A stretch of 64,000 bases of DNA from Granulosicoccus sp045110475 (GTDB lineage Bacteria; Pseudomonadota; Gammaproteobacteria; Granulosicoccales; Granulosicoccaceae), in the NCBI GenBank assembly GCA_045110475.1, contig JBGCGC010000106.1:1-64000 (forward strand), in the 5' to 3' direction. Numbering within the stretch: the stretch's first letter is position 1; each line of letters begins with the position of its first letter. Below the pieces are notes generated by a model. That model worked only from the letters and a program-made list of their open reading frames with translations, made no database searches and was not told where the DNA came from. Made by a program: the position numbers and the translations under genes. This document shows positions 44,538 to 53,580 of the stretch, in pieces.

Positions 44538-45638
44538 ATGCAAGTTAACGACACCTCACCCGTTTTGCAAAAGCCCACCGCTGTCGATGCCAAACGTGTG
44601 GGCATTGTTACCAGCAGCTTTGCATCTCCCTACTACGGAGTGTTGGTAGAAGCAGCTTCCAGCTATCTATCATGCCGTGGCTTTAGCGTGCTGGTTCAAT
44701 CTCGTTTGCAATCACACAAGGGCAAGCTTGATGCCTATAAAGCGCTGGTGGAAAGTGAGTGCGACGGGCTAATCATTCATGCAGACACAATGAAAGATGA
44801 CGAGCTTAACCTCGTTATGCAAAAACATCCCAATTTCGTTTTGGTCAATCATCATCTGCCGCAGTTTTCTGATCGATGCGTCGCTGTCGACAACAAACTC
44901 GGTGGTGCAATAGCTGCACGCTTTTTCGCAGCACTGGGCCATAAAAAAATTGCCATGGTCAGTGGCCCAAGCAACTACTTCGAAGCCAACGATCGTGCTC
45001 TAGGCTTCAAGCGTGAGCTTGCGGCCCATGAACTTGAACTAACGGTTGAACTGTTTGGCGACTTTTCACAAGATAGCGGAGAAGCTGCAATGGAACGACT
45101 GCACGCAGAATATCCTGGAATAACGGCCGTCTTTTTCCATAACGACGAAATGTCCTGTGGTGCGCTCAACGCATGCAAGCGGCTCGGGCTGCTAGTGCCT
45201 ACCGATATCTCCATAGTCGGCTTTGACGGCCTACCCATGTGCGAATACTTATCACCGAAGCTGACATCAGTGCAGCAACCACTTCGACAGTTGGGTGAAC
45301 ATGCAGCGAAGGTCATTTGCGACCTACTTCTTGATACCGAACCTGAAGAGCGTGCCTGTGGCACGACCTACTTGCCCGTTCTTGCAGAAAGAGAGTCAGT
45401 GTCAACGCCCGCTGGACACGAAACCGAAAAGATCTCCCTGACACAACGAGAAACAGAGTGTCTGACATGGACAGCGCGTGGCAAGACATCCTGGGAAATA
45501 TCGGTCATTCTTGGTTTTTCTGAGAGTACGGCTACGTTCCACCTGCGAAACGCCGGTGCCAAACTCAAGGCCAGTAATCGAGCGAATGCTGTCGCAATTG
45601 CCATTCATCTGGGCTTGATAGAATTTAAACAGGAATAA
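44538..45638 (+). CDS. Regulator with LacI-type sensor domain fused to C-terminal LuxR HTH
   Basis: 366 residues. Residues 19-285 follow the LacI/GalR periplasmic-binding-like fold (RVGIVTSSFASPYYGVLVEAA, DGLIIHAD, VAVDNKLGGAIAARFF, AMVSGP, ITAVFFHNDEMSCGAL, ISIVGFDG), but the usual N-terminal LacI HTH is absent. Residues about 301-361 are a LuxR/GerE helix-turn-helix (LTQRETECLTWTARGKTSWEISVILGFSESTATFHL). The DNA-binding end is thus swapped in type and position. I found no LacI HTH in any frame upstream. It is 5 bp from the SDR gene, so a sugar or polyol catabolic signal is possible. Confidence 0.85.
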   Translation: MQVNDTSPVLQKPTAVDAKRVGIVTSSFASPYYGVLVEAASSYLSCRGFSVLVQSRLQSHKGKLDAYKALVESECDGLIIHADTMKDDELNLVMQKHPNFVLVNHHLPQFSDRCVAVDNKLGGAIAARFFAALGHKKIAMVSGPSNYFEANDRALGFKRELAAHELELTVELFGDFSQDSGEAAMERLHAEYPGITAVFFHNDEMSCGALNACKRLGLLVPTDISIVGFDGLPMCEYLSPKLTSVQQPLRQLGEHAAKVICDLLLDTEPEERACGTTYLPVLAERESVSTPAGHETEKISLTQRETECLTWTARGKTSWEISVILGFSESTATFHLRNAGAKLKASNRANAVAIAIHLGLIEFKQE

Positions 45639-45643
45639 GTCTG

Positions 45644-46390
45644 ATGAGGCTCGAAGGTAAGAGCGCGATTGTCACCGGAGGTGCTTCAGGTTTCGGGGCA
45701 GGGATCGTTAAAAAATTTGTAGAGGAAGGTGCGAGTGTCATGATCGCAGATCTCAACACTGTCGACGCCGACAAACTTGCTGATTTACTGGGCAATTCAG
45801 CAGCGGCCATGCAAGTTGATGTAAGCAACGACTCGAACGTCAAAGCCCTGATAAACGCAACTCACAAAGCATTTGGAACTGTTGATATCGTGGTCAACAA
45901 TGCTGGTGTGACGCATAAGCCAATGCCGATGGAGGAAGTGCATGATGCTGACTTCGACAGAATCATGGCGGTTAATGCAAAGGCAATTTATCTGATGATG
46001 CGCAACATCTTACCCATCATGAAAGCTCAGTCATCTGGCTGCATACTTAATATTGCATCTACCGGTGGTGTCAGCCCACGTCCAAACCTGACCTGGTACA
46101 ACGCATCAAAAGGTTGGCTGATAACCGCAACCCGCGGCATGGCGGTAGAGTTGGCACCACAGGGAATTCGCGTCAACGCCATCAATCCTGTGGCTGGCGA
46201 GACGCCCTTGCTGAAGTCATTTATGGGCGAAGACACACCGGCAATTCGGGAAAAATTCTTGTCCACTATCCCCATCGGGCGTTTTTCCACACCCGAAGAT
46301 ATGGGCAACGCTGCGTGCTACCTCTGCTCTGACGAGGCTAGCATGGTAACCGGTGTTTGCCTTGAAGTCGATGGCGGTCGGTGCATCTAG
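45644..46390 (+). CDS. SDR family NAD(P)-dependent oxidoreductase
   Basis: A 248-residue classical short-chain dehydrogenase: TGGASGFG nucleotide-binding motif, NNAG, catalytic Ser in NIASTGG, and YNASK. An Asp ends strand 2 (MIADLN), which favours NAD. The substrate is unknown; resemblance is to 3-oxoacyl reductase/glucose dehydrogenase-like SDRs. It starts 5 bp after the regulator gene with AGGA at a usual distance. The stop TAG is inside a CTAG that begins a repeat remnant. Confidence 0.9.
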   Translation: MRLEGKSAIVTGGASGFGAGIVKKFVEEGASVMIADLNTVDADKLADLLGNSAAAMQVDVSNDSNVKALINATHKAFGTVDIVVNNAGVTHKPMPMEEVHDADFDRIMAVNAKAIYLMMRNILPIMKAQSSGCILNIASTGGVSPRPNLTWYNASKGWLITATRGMAVELAPQGIRVNAINPVAGETPLLKSFMGEDTPAIREKFLSTIPIGRFSTPEDMGNAACYLCSDEASMVTGVCLEVDGGRCI

Positions 46391-46420
46391 CCTTGATACT
46401 CATGTAGCCACGCAGGCTAG
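46387..46420. repeat. 34-bp CTAG-bounded repeat remnant
   Basis: It begins CTAGCCTTGATACTCATG, like a family 1 end, and finishes CACGCAGGCTAG. It probably represents a mostly deleted family 1 element. The left CTAG contains the SDR stop codon; the right CTAG is shared with the family 2 element that follows. Confidence 0.65.
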
Positions 46421-46598
46421 GAGCCTGCGCGGCAGAAATCAATCGGCTACGAGCAGCCCACTTTTGGCCAAATTTTGTGCTCATTTTCGTCACTTAGCCA
46501 GCTAAACTCCTCAAATGAGCATAAAATTTGACTCAAAATTGGACTACTCTCGCTCGATCGCTTTCTACGGGGCCGCCTCCGGCCGCGCAGGCTCCTAG
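46417..46598. mobile_element. CTAG-bounded element, family 2, copy 2
   Basis: 182 bp; same ends and inside as copy 1 (37266-37435) plus a 12-bp internal duplication-like insert (CTCAAAATTGGA). Its right CTAG (46595-46598) contains, on the minus strand, the TAG stop of the chemoreceptor gene. Confidence 0.9.
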
Positions 46599-48499
46599 GC
46601 CGCGTACCGAGCGGTTAGCTTGAGGCTTCCTGTCGCACTTTGTTTCAATCGGTCAGAGGCTTCGTAAATCTCGACGGCAGACGCTTGAGCACCCACCTGA
46701 CGATCGGTAATCTCAGTAATCAAGCCTCTCACGGCCTTATTGCCTTCAAGCGTTTTCGACACGAGTGCCATGATGTCGTCTGCTGACTGAGACTGCTCCT
46801 TCACTGATTCGGAAATTCCAAGCTGTATTTCATTAATCTGGGAAACAATGCTGTTGATGTTGCCAATAGCTTCCACCGCATGATCAGTATCTCCTCGAAT
46901 AGCATCAATACGATGTTGAATTTCCTCAGTCGCCTTGTTTGTCTCTTTTGCCAGCTCTTTGACCTCATTGGCCACGACAGCAAAACCCTTGCCGGCATCT
47001 CCGGCTCTCGCGGCTTCAATGGTCGCATTCAGCGCGAGCAAATTAGTCTGCTCGGCAATTGAGTTGATCAGCTTGATCACGTTGCCAATGTCCGCGGAAG
47101 AGGTTGACAGCTTCCGCATTGTTGCATCAGTACGTTGACCCAGATCAACCGCCTCGTTAGCGACTACAGAGGCCTGCGAAGCGCTGTTTTTAATAGTGCC
47201 GATACCAGTAACCATCGTGGTGATGTCATCGGACATCTTGACTATGGCTTCTCGGACGGCGCCTGCCGATTCAAGTAACTCCGCGGACTGTTCGGCATTG
47301 AGCTGCGCCCCCTTGTTGATCATTTCACTAAGTTGGCTCAATGTCTGGGACGCTTCGCTAAGCGTTCTCGCTTCACACGAAATGCTGTCAAAGTCATTGC
47401 CGAATTGTTTGAATAAGTTTTCCAGATCTACAATCATGCGGGCAAGATCATCGTCAGGGCTCTGCCCGGCTTCACGATTCGCTGCCAGATATTTCAAATC
47501 ACCAGAAGCCGCCGCTGCCACCGCCCCGGACAAACGCTCAATCCTGCCATTTAACTCAGCCTCTCTGGTCAGAGAGGCTGCCGCAAGCTCCTGATCGTGC
47601 TCCTGTTCACGCAACGCCGCAGAGCTTCGTTCAGCATCAAGCGCATCCTGCAAGGCTTTAAATTTTTCTTTTTCTTCTGTTTCGATGGACAGCTTTGCCG
47701 AACGCTGCAAAGCCAGCGCTGAGATACGGTTGCGCCGAAAAACGCGCAGCGCCTCCGCAATGGTTCCAATCTCATCGTTCCAGTCGGCAAATGGTACCGC
47801 TCTGGCGTAATCATCCACACTGAGCTGATGGGCAACTTCAGCCATGATAGTCATGGGGCGGATAAGCCGCTTGGACAGAAAGTAGGCGAACATTGCAGCA
47901 ATCATGACGAAAACTGCCGCAGCCACAGCGACGATCATCCATCGTTCTTCCTGTGCTTTTTTTTCCTTCTCACTGACCACAAGTACAACGTTTTCTCTTA
48001 TCGTCTGGACAAGCAGGTCAAGCTGATCAGACAACAGATCATCGTGGTCGTGACCCATATAATCAGTAATCCGCGAATCTCCGGACGATTGCCTGTATTC
48101 GTTCAGCTGCCTGTTGTATTTGATATTTTTTTCAGCGATTTCAGTTTTCAGACGATTGATAATCGTTTTGGCCTCACTATCCAGATCAGACTCAAGTAAT
48201 GTTTCAATGCCGGCCGCAACACTGGCTTCCATGGCATTGAATTTCGACAGATGATTTTCGAATTCTGATCTGTCCGAACCACTGAGGATAATACTGTGCC
48301 ACTCTTTCATCTGCTTGCCGAAATCAACCTGCACTTCTCGGGCGATGAGCTTTTGCTCAAGTATTGCGTTCAGATTGTCAGTGGTTGCCTGCCGTGATTG
48401 TTCAGCTTTGACAGTCATGAGCAACAGAAATGTAAACGCGATGACTATGGTCAGTATCAATGCCAGATTAATTTGAATGGAAATTCCGACGCGTCGCAT
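46595..48499 (-). CDS. Methyl-accepting chemotaxis protein
   Basis: A 634-residue chemoreceptor with TM1 about 8-30, a periplasmic helical sensor region (about 35-185), TM2 about 187-208, HAMP, and a signalling domain whose hairpin tip is NLLALNATIEAARAGDAGKGFAVVANEVKELAKETNKATEEI. The frame extends to GTG at 48550, but ATG at 48499 has AGGAG 8 nt upstream. No chemotaxis kinase genes are near. The stop codon falls in the flanking repeat element, so the final residues (TARYAA) may have been changed by insertion. Confidence 0.92.
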   Translation of the reverse strand: MRRVGISIQINLALILTIVIAFTFLLLMTVKAEQSRQATTDNLNAILEQKLIAREVQVDFGKQMKEWHSIILSGSDRSEFENHLSKFNAMEASVAAGIETLLESDLDSEAKTIINRLKTEIAEKNIKYNRQLNEYRQSSGDSRITDYMGHDHDDLLSDQLDLLVQTIRENVVLVVSEKEKKAQEERWMIVAVAAAVFVMIAAMFAYFLSKRLIRPMTIMAEVAHQLSVDDYARAVPFADWNDEIGTIAEALRVFRRNRISALALQRSAKLSIETEEKEKFKALQDALDAERSSAALREQEHDQELAAASLTREAELNGRIERLSGAVAAAASGDLKYLAANREAGQSPDDDLARMIVDLENLFKQFGNDFDSISCEARTLSEASQTLSQLSEMINKGAQLNAEQSAELLESAGAVREAIVKMSDDITTMVTGIGTIKNSASQASVVANEAVDLGQRTDATMRKLSTSSADIGNVIKLINSIAEQTNLLALNATIEAARAGDAGKGFAVVANEVKELAKETNKATEEIQHRIDAIRGDTDHAVEAIGNINSIVSQINEIQLGISESVKEQSQSADDIMALVSKTLEGNKAVRGLITEITDRQVGAQASAVEIYEASDRLKQSATGSLKLTARYAA

Positions 48500-48677
48500 T
48501 CGTACAGCTCCTGCAATAAAAGGTATCGTGCCCAAAGCGCTTAGCGACACAATTCTCTACTGCTGCAGATTGACCATGTAAGGTGACACCAATCAAGATC
48601 GTGCAAGTAACTGTTGCCTACAAGACGCTCTCAATACTCTACAAAAAGTGACTTTTTCTGAACGCTGATCAGTTCAG

Positions 48678-49355
48678 CTATGCCGCCTTGAGATTGCCGC
48701 GCATCTGGCCAATCACGTGCGCGTAGTCGGGTTCGTTGAAAATTGCACTACCCGCCACGAAGGTATCCGCCCCAGCCGCAGCAACACGGGCTATATTTTC
48801 AACCTTGATCCCACCATCCACCTCCAGTCGGATATCACGTCCAGTGGCGTCAATGAGCTTTCGCACACGTTCGATTTTGCGGTAGGTGGAGTCTATGAAA
48901 CCCTGTCCTCCAAAACCGGGATTCACACTCATCAGCAAGATGATGTCCACTTTATCGATGACCCATTCCAGCACGTCAAGCGGCATGGCCGGGTTAAAAA
49001 CCAGCCCAGCCTGACACCCCTGATCCCGGATCAGCTGTAATGTGCGATCAACATGCCGCTCGGCATCCGGATGAAAGGTAATGAGGTCGGCACCCGCTTT
49101 CGCAAAAGCAACAGCCAGTTCGTCAACGGGCTGGACCATGAGATGCACATCCAGAGGTACAGAAGCTCCGTCAGCGGTGACACAATAAGGCTTTATCGCT
49201 GCAGCCACCGCAGGCCCTATGGTCAGATTGGGCACATAGTGGTTGTCCATGACATCAAAATGAATCCAGTCTGCTCCAGCGTCAATCACTGCTTTGACTT
49301 CACTACCCAAAGCTGCAAAATCGGCAGACAGTATGGAGGGGGCGATTCTATACAT
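48678..49355 (-). CDS. rpe: Ribulose-phosphate 3-epimerase
   Basis: Interconverts ribulose-5-phosphate and xylulose-5-phosphate in the pentose phosphate pathway. The 225-residue TIM barrel has SILSADFAALG, HFDVMDNHYVPNLTIGP (metal ligands), DVHLMV, MSVNPGFGGQ, LEVDGGI and VAGSAIF. It is a single gene between the chemoreceptor and a palindromic element. In many gammaproteobacteria rpe is followed by gph and trpE, which is not the case here. Confidence 0.96.
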   Translation of the reverse strand: MYRIAPSILSADFAALGSEVKAVIDAGADWIHFDVMDNHYVPNLTIGPAVAAAIKPYCVTADGASVPLDVHLMVQPVDELAVAFAKAGADLITFHPDAERHVDRTLQLIRDQGCQAGLVFNPAMPLDVLEWVIDKVDIILLMSVNPGFGGQGFIDSTYRKIERVRKLIDATGRDIRLEVDGGIKVENIARVAAAGADTFVAGSAIFNEPDYAHVIGQMRGNLKAA

Positions 49356-49500
49356 GGTAATTCTCGCAAGTTAAGACAAAATGTCAAACGCACTGCAGGA
49401 ACCGGGTATAACGCCCGCACACCAACAGCATCCGCAAATTGTATTCGGTTTTTCGCAGGAAGTAACAGCGCACGGAACCCCACCGAGCATTGCACTTCCA

Positions 49501-49674
49501 CTGGTGGGTCACGCGGGTAATTCGGTAACAGACATGTCGTTTCCACCGTCCTCAGAACAAGGCAGAAAAGCGACGCGTATTGGGTATACGGGGAGCTTTT
49601 CTAACGCTGGTCTGGCGGCGATAAGGCCGAAATCGGACCAAATGTGTTGACGAATTACCCGCGTGGCTCACTAG
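49501..49674. mobile_element. Palindromic element, family 3 (CTAG-type ends)
   Basis: 174 bp with 24-bp inverted ends matching at 21 positions: left CTGGTGGGTCACGCGGGTAA, right (read inverted) CTAGTGAGCCACGCGGGTAA, then TTCG in both. The right boundary is a CTAG; the left CTGG is one change away. The centre is a hairpin, AGAAAAGC...CGTAT-TGGGT-ATACG...AGCTTTTCT. The TAA stop of the membrane protein gene (49655) lies in the right end. No coding capacity. Confidence 0.8.
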
Positions 49675-50311
49675 CATCAATGATGTAGGGGCCGGACGCC
49701 GAATCAGTTTTATTGGATGTGCCGGGAAGTTCTGGCACGCTTGAATCGGTAGCCAGTTTCATAACATGCCGGGTTTGTTTCCAACGAATCATGTACCCAC
49801 CCAGCGCACCACTGGCGGCAGTAATGGTCAACAAACCCAGTGTCATGAACTGGACCATGAGAAATCCCACCCCGGCCATGGTAACCAGTCCGAAGGCTGC
49901 ACCGACTTTCAGGTTGGCACTGCGGCTGGCGCGTCGTTCTGCCTTGATCATGTCCTTGTGCGTCTCACGCACCAGTTGTTCTCGCTGATGACTGGCACGC
50001 TCGATGATCTTGGCTTGATCCGCACTGGCCTTTTGCATGACATCGGCGCGGGTTCTCTCCAGTTCGCGTGTGAGCTTCTCACGTTCTTCGAAATGCTTTT
50101 CGGTGAGGGCTGCCTGGGTTTTTTGTGCACTCATACGACTAATGGCAGAGAACCACAAGGCAATAACCACAGAAAGAAGCAACGCTGGCAGCACGACGCT
50201 TGTTAGCAGCTCGGTCATCGAGCTCTCACGATTGACCCACAGCAGGGCAAGAGTGACTAGCTGAACCAGCACGATTCCCGGCAGGTATCTGATCATGACA
50301 GTACGGAGCAA
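49655..50311 (-). CDS. Membrane protein with coiled-coil region, unknown function
   Basis: 218 residues: two N-terminal membrane segments (about 8-26 and 35-57), a charged coiled coil (about 62-130, rich in E, K, R, Q), then a hydrophobic pair (about 133-175) and a polar tail. I do not recognise the family. The tail residues are encoded within the right end of the family 3 element. The start is uncertain: TTG at 50311 or ATG at 50296, neither with a strong RBS. Confidence 0.65.
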   Translation of the reverse strand: MLRTVMIRYLPGIVLVQLVTLALLWVNRESSMTELLTSVVLPALLLSVVIALWFSAISRMSAQKTQAALTEKHFEEREKLTRELERTRADVMQKASADQAKIIERASHQREQLVRETHKDMIKAERRASRSANLKVGAAFGLVTMAGVGFLMVQFMTLGLLTITAASGALGGYMIRWKQTRHVMKLATDSSVPELPGTSNKTDSASGPYIIDASEPRG

Positions 50312-50418
50312 TCCCGGTTGAGCTACATCGCAGTATTGCCTATTCTACACCAACCGTTTTTGCAGGTTCTTCGTGTTTTACTGCCTGACATCCCACAACA
50401 GTCCAGTAAACTACCGGC

Positions 50419-52770
50419 ATGACGCTGGATGCTTACCTGCTAACCCGCCAATGGCGCGATACCCCAAGCGGTGTAGAACTGCTCTTCTGGGCGACAAGCT
50501 CTGAGGGTGCGGTGCGGGTGATTGTGGAATCCCAGCAAGCGGTTTGCTTTATCGAGCGCACGGTATCGTTACCCCTGCCAGACAACGTCGAGCGTCGTGC
50601 ACGTGATCTGCAGTTACTGCATCACGGCCCGGTTGATGCCTTGTATTTTCGTCAACAGAAACAGCTTCAACAGCTGCGGCAGAGCGATGCCCCCTTGTGC
50701 GAATCGGACATCAAACCGGCAGATCGCTACCTCATGGAGCGTTTTATTTGTGCAGCGTTTACCATTGAAGGTGATTTACAGCCACGTGATGGCTACTTGC
50801 AAGTTATCAACCCAAGGCTGATACCCTGCAACTATCAGCCAACACTCAAGACGGTATCCATCGATATCGAAACGCGCGGGCGTACTCGACAACTTTATTC
50901 CATCGCCGCCGCTACCATGGATAGCGAACAAACAGACAACACGTCAGCGCAAGCTTATCCCGATAACGTGGTCTTCATGATCGGCTCGGGAGAGTCAATA
51001 CAACGCAAGGGTTATACCTTGTGTTTCTGCTTAACTGAAAAAGAGTTGCTTGGTCGTTTTTTTGACTGGATACAACAAGCCGATCCTGATGTCCTGACCG
51101 GCTGGGCGGTCGTCAACTTCGATCTGAATTTTATTGACAGCAAGTGTCGAGCCCTTGGAATGTCGTTTCAGCTTGGGCGTGCACGTGAGCAAGCAGCCGT
51201 GCTGCAACCAGGCAATCCCGGCTCGCCGAGAATAGCGCGTGTGCCAGGACGTGCCGTTCTGGACGGTATTGATCAGCTCAAGGCGGGGTTCTGGAGTTTT
51301 GATAGTTTCTCCCTTGACAACGTCTCTTACGAGTTACTGGGCAATGGCAAACTCATTACGCCAGAACAGGACAAGGTCGCCACCATCAATCGCCTGTTTG
51401 CCGAGGACAAACCACAACTGGCCGATTACAACCATCGCGATTGTACGCTGGTAAACGACATATTTACCAAGGCTCAGCTTCTGCCGTTTGCCATTCAGAG
51501 AGCAAATCTCACCGGGCTTGCGCTGGACAGACTCGGTGGATCGGTTGCAGCATTTGACAATCTGTACTTGCCAAAACTTCACCGCAAGGGCTTTGTGGCT
51601 CCTGATGTTCGTACACAGGCCAACGATGCGGGAAGTCCGGGTGGATATGTCATGGATTCCAGACCCGGCCTGTATCGCAATGTTCTGGTTCTTGATTTCA
51701 AAAGCCTGTATCCCAGTATTATCCGAACATTTTTTATTGATCCTCTGGGCCTTGCCGAACCTGGCGATAATCCAGTACCCGGCTTTGTCGATGCCAGCTT
51801 CTCGCGCGAGCGGCATATTCTTCCGCAACTTATCGAGTCTCTCTGGGCTGCACGAGACGAAGCCAAGAAAGCATCAAACGCGCCGTTGTCACAGGCCATC
51901 AAGATCATCATGAACTCGTTTTACGGAGTGCTGGGAACAACAGGTTGCCGTTTCTACTCCCAGCAACTGGCATCAAGCATTACCCGTCGCGGCCATGAAA
52001 TCATTCTGCAATCGCGCGACTGGATACAGTCGCAAGGCTATGAGGTGATCTATGGCGATACCGATTCTGTGTTTGTCTGGCTCGGTGAAGGCTCGCAAGA
52101 CAGCGATGGTCACGTTGTGGGTACACGCCTCATGCACGGGCTAAATCAGTGGTGGCATGACGAGCTGCAAAGGCGCTATCAGATAAACTCTCATCTGGAG
52201 GTGGAATACGAAACGCACTACCTGCGCTTCTTCATGCCCACCATCAGGGGCATGTCCACCGGCAGCAAGAAACGTTACGCAGGGTTGAGTACCAGCACTC
52301 AAGCGGTTACAACCGGATCATCCCTGGAGGATGCAAAACTCGTTGTCAAAGGGCTTGAAGCCGCACGTACTGACTGGACGCCGTTGGCCAGAGATTTTCA
52401 AAAAGAGTTGTTCCGGCGGATTTTCAATGATGAACCGTATGAGGATTTTGTCAGACAAACGGCGCAGGATGTCAGCAATGGGCAACTGGATGAGCAACTG
52501 ATCTATCGCAAGCGTATACGTCGCGACCTGGCGGATTATCAACGAAATGTACCTCCGCACATCAAGGCGGCGCGCAAGCTGGCCAATAGTGGCAGTAGCA
52601 TTCGCTATCTGATAACCCGCAATGGCCCCGAGCCTGTCGATGCACTGGTGTCGACAATCGACTATCAACACTATCTGGACAAACAGCTAGCGCCTGCCGC
52701 CGACGGTATTCTGCAGTTCATGGACACTAGTTTCAAGAGCATTACCGATGCACAACTGCAAATGTTCTGA
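50419..52770 (+). CDS. polB: DNA polymerase II
   Basis: A family B polymerase of 783 residues, the same length as E. coli Pol II. Exonuclease motifs are SIDIETRG (ExoI), NFDLNF (ExoII) and YNHRDCTLV (ExoIII). Polymerase motifs are DFKSLYPSIIRT (A), KIIMNSFYGVLG (B) and YGDTDSVF (C). It acts in replication restart and lesion bypass, usually in the SOS regulon; I did not find a clear LexA box in the short upstream interval. Confidence 0.96.
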   Translation: MTLDAYLLTRQWRDTPSGVELLFWATSSEGAVRVIVESQQAVCFIERTVSLPLPDNVERRARDLQLLHHGPVDALYFRQQKQLQQLRQSDAPLCESDIKPADRYLMERFICAAFTIEGDLQPRDGYLQVINPRLIPCNYQPTLKTVSIDIETRGRTRQLYSIAAATMDSEQTDNTSAQAYPDNVVFMIGSGESIQRKGYTLCFCLTEKELLGRFFDWIQQADPDVLTGWAVVNFDLNFIDSKCRALGMSFQLGRAREQAAVLQPGNPGSPRIARVPGRAVLDGIDQLKAGFWSFDSFSLDNVSYELLGNGKLITPEQDKVATINRLFAEDKPQLADYNHRDCTLVNDIFTKAQLLPFAIQRANLTGLALDRLGGSVAAFDNLYLPKLHRKGFVAPDVRTQANDAGSPGGYVMDSRPGLYRNVLVLDFKSLYPSIIRTFFIDPLGLAEPGDNPVPGFVDASFSRERHILPQLIESLWAARDEAKKASNAPLSQAIKIIMNSFYGVLGTTGCRFYSQQLASSITRRGHEIILQSRDWIQSQGYEVIYGDTDSVFVWLGEGSQDSDGHVVGTRLMHGLNQWWHDELQRRYQINSHLEVEYETHYLRFFMPTIRGMSTGSKKRYAGLSTSTQAVTTGSSLEDAKLVVKGLEAARTDWTPLARDFQKELFRRIFNDEPYEDFVRQTAQDVSNGQLDEQLIYRKRIRRDLADYQRNVPPHIKAARKLANSGSSIRYLITRNGPEPVDALVSTIDYQHYLDKQLAPAADGILQFMDTSFKSITDAQLQMF

Positions 52771-52865
52771 CGCATCATTTGCCGCTTCGGTATGGGTTAC
52801 CCTTTCCCGGACACGGCAGTATCTGTTCCACGCGCAACCACGCATTTTATGGAATCGCTGATGCG

Positions 52866-53393
52866 TTACTGCTGAGTCTTGAGAAAATCGCCATTGGTAA
52901 ACACGAAGTCTCCATTGCCACGCAGCTCTGCAATTGAATGGCAACCCGCACAGAACTCGCTCTCCTTTGCCTTGCCCTTGAAACTGTCAGCCCACATCCA
53001 GTCCTTTTTTTCAGAGGTGTCGCTGGCAGCAACCTTGACGCTAACGGTATGAGCGGGTTTGCGCCCAGCCTCCCAGTCGGCTTTTGAAGCGTACTGTTCC
53101 TTGACGATAACCGATCCCGCCGGATAGTTATAAGGCGCACTGCCGTAAAGCGTGTCTTTTGCGATGTCGTTTACATAAACTTCGCGATACCCCTCGTTGC
53201 CCATGTGCACACCGCCGAGCACGCCGGTGGGATCACCCGTACTGACCTCATCGGCCGTAACCCTGGTCCAGTCCTTGTAATCCGCCCATCGAGGATCAGC
53301 ATCTCTCAGCGGTGCTGTCAGGGAGGCGCAACCCGCGAGCAGAGAAGTCACTGTGACGATAACGCTGGCTTGTAGTAATGGGGCTTTTTTCAC
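52866..53393 (-). CDS. Cytochrome P460-like c-type haem lipoprotein
   Basis: 175 residues with lipobox LLAGC and a single haem-binding CAGCH near residue 150. The middle follows the cytochrome P460 pattern (YVNDIAKDT, YPAGSVIVKEQY, TVSVKVAA, DWMWADSFK). P460 proteins oxidise hydroxylamine or handle NO in some bacteria; others have no known role. The gene stands alone between polB and glcB. Confidence 0.8.
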   Translation of the reverse strand: MKKAPLLQASVIVTVTSLLAGCASLTAPLRDADPRWADYKDWTRVTADEVSTGDPTGVLGGVHMGNEGYREVYVNDIAKDTLYGSAPYNYPAGSVIVKEQYASKADWEAGRKPAHTVSVKVAASDTSEKKDWMWADSFKGKAKESEFCAGCHSIAELRGNGDFVFTNGDFLKTQQ

Positions 53394-53500
53394 AACAGGT
53401 CCTCGATGCTATTTGCCGCAATCCGAACGGATTACTCTGATTCTATGGACAAAGACTATCAGTAAAAATTCCGTAGGATAGTAAAGATTTAGCTGATAGG

Positions 53501-53521
53501 CCTAGGAGCCTGCGCAGCAGA
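53501..53521. repeat. Isolated family 2 end fragment
   Basis: Positions 53501-53520 read CCTAGGAGCCTGCGCAGCAG, matching the left end of family 2 elements. It stands between the P460 gene and glcB, with no second end visible nearby, so it is a relic or a half element. Confidence 0.7.
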
Positions 53522-53580
53522 CTCCGAGACAAATCCCTGAAAAACACGCGACGATCCCGCCGCAAAGTCACAGCTTTGCT

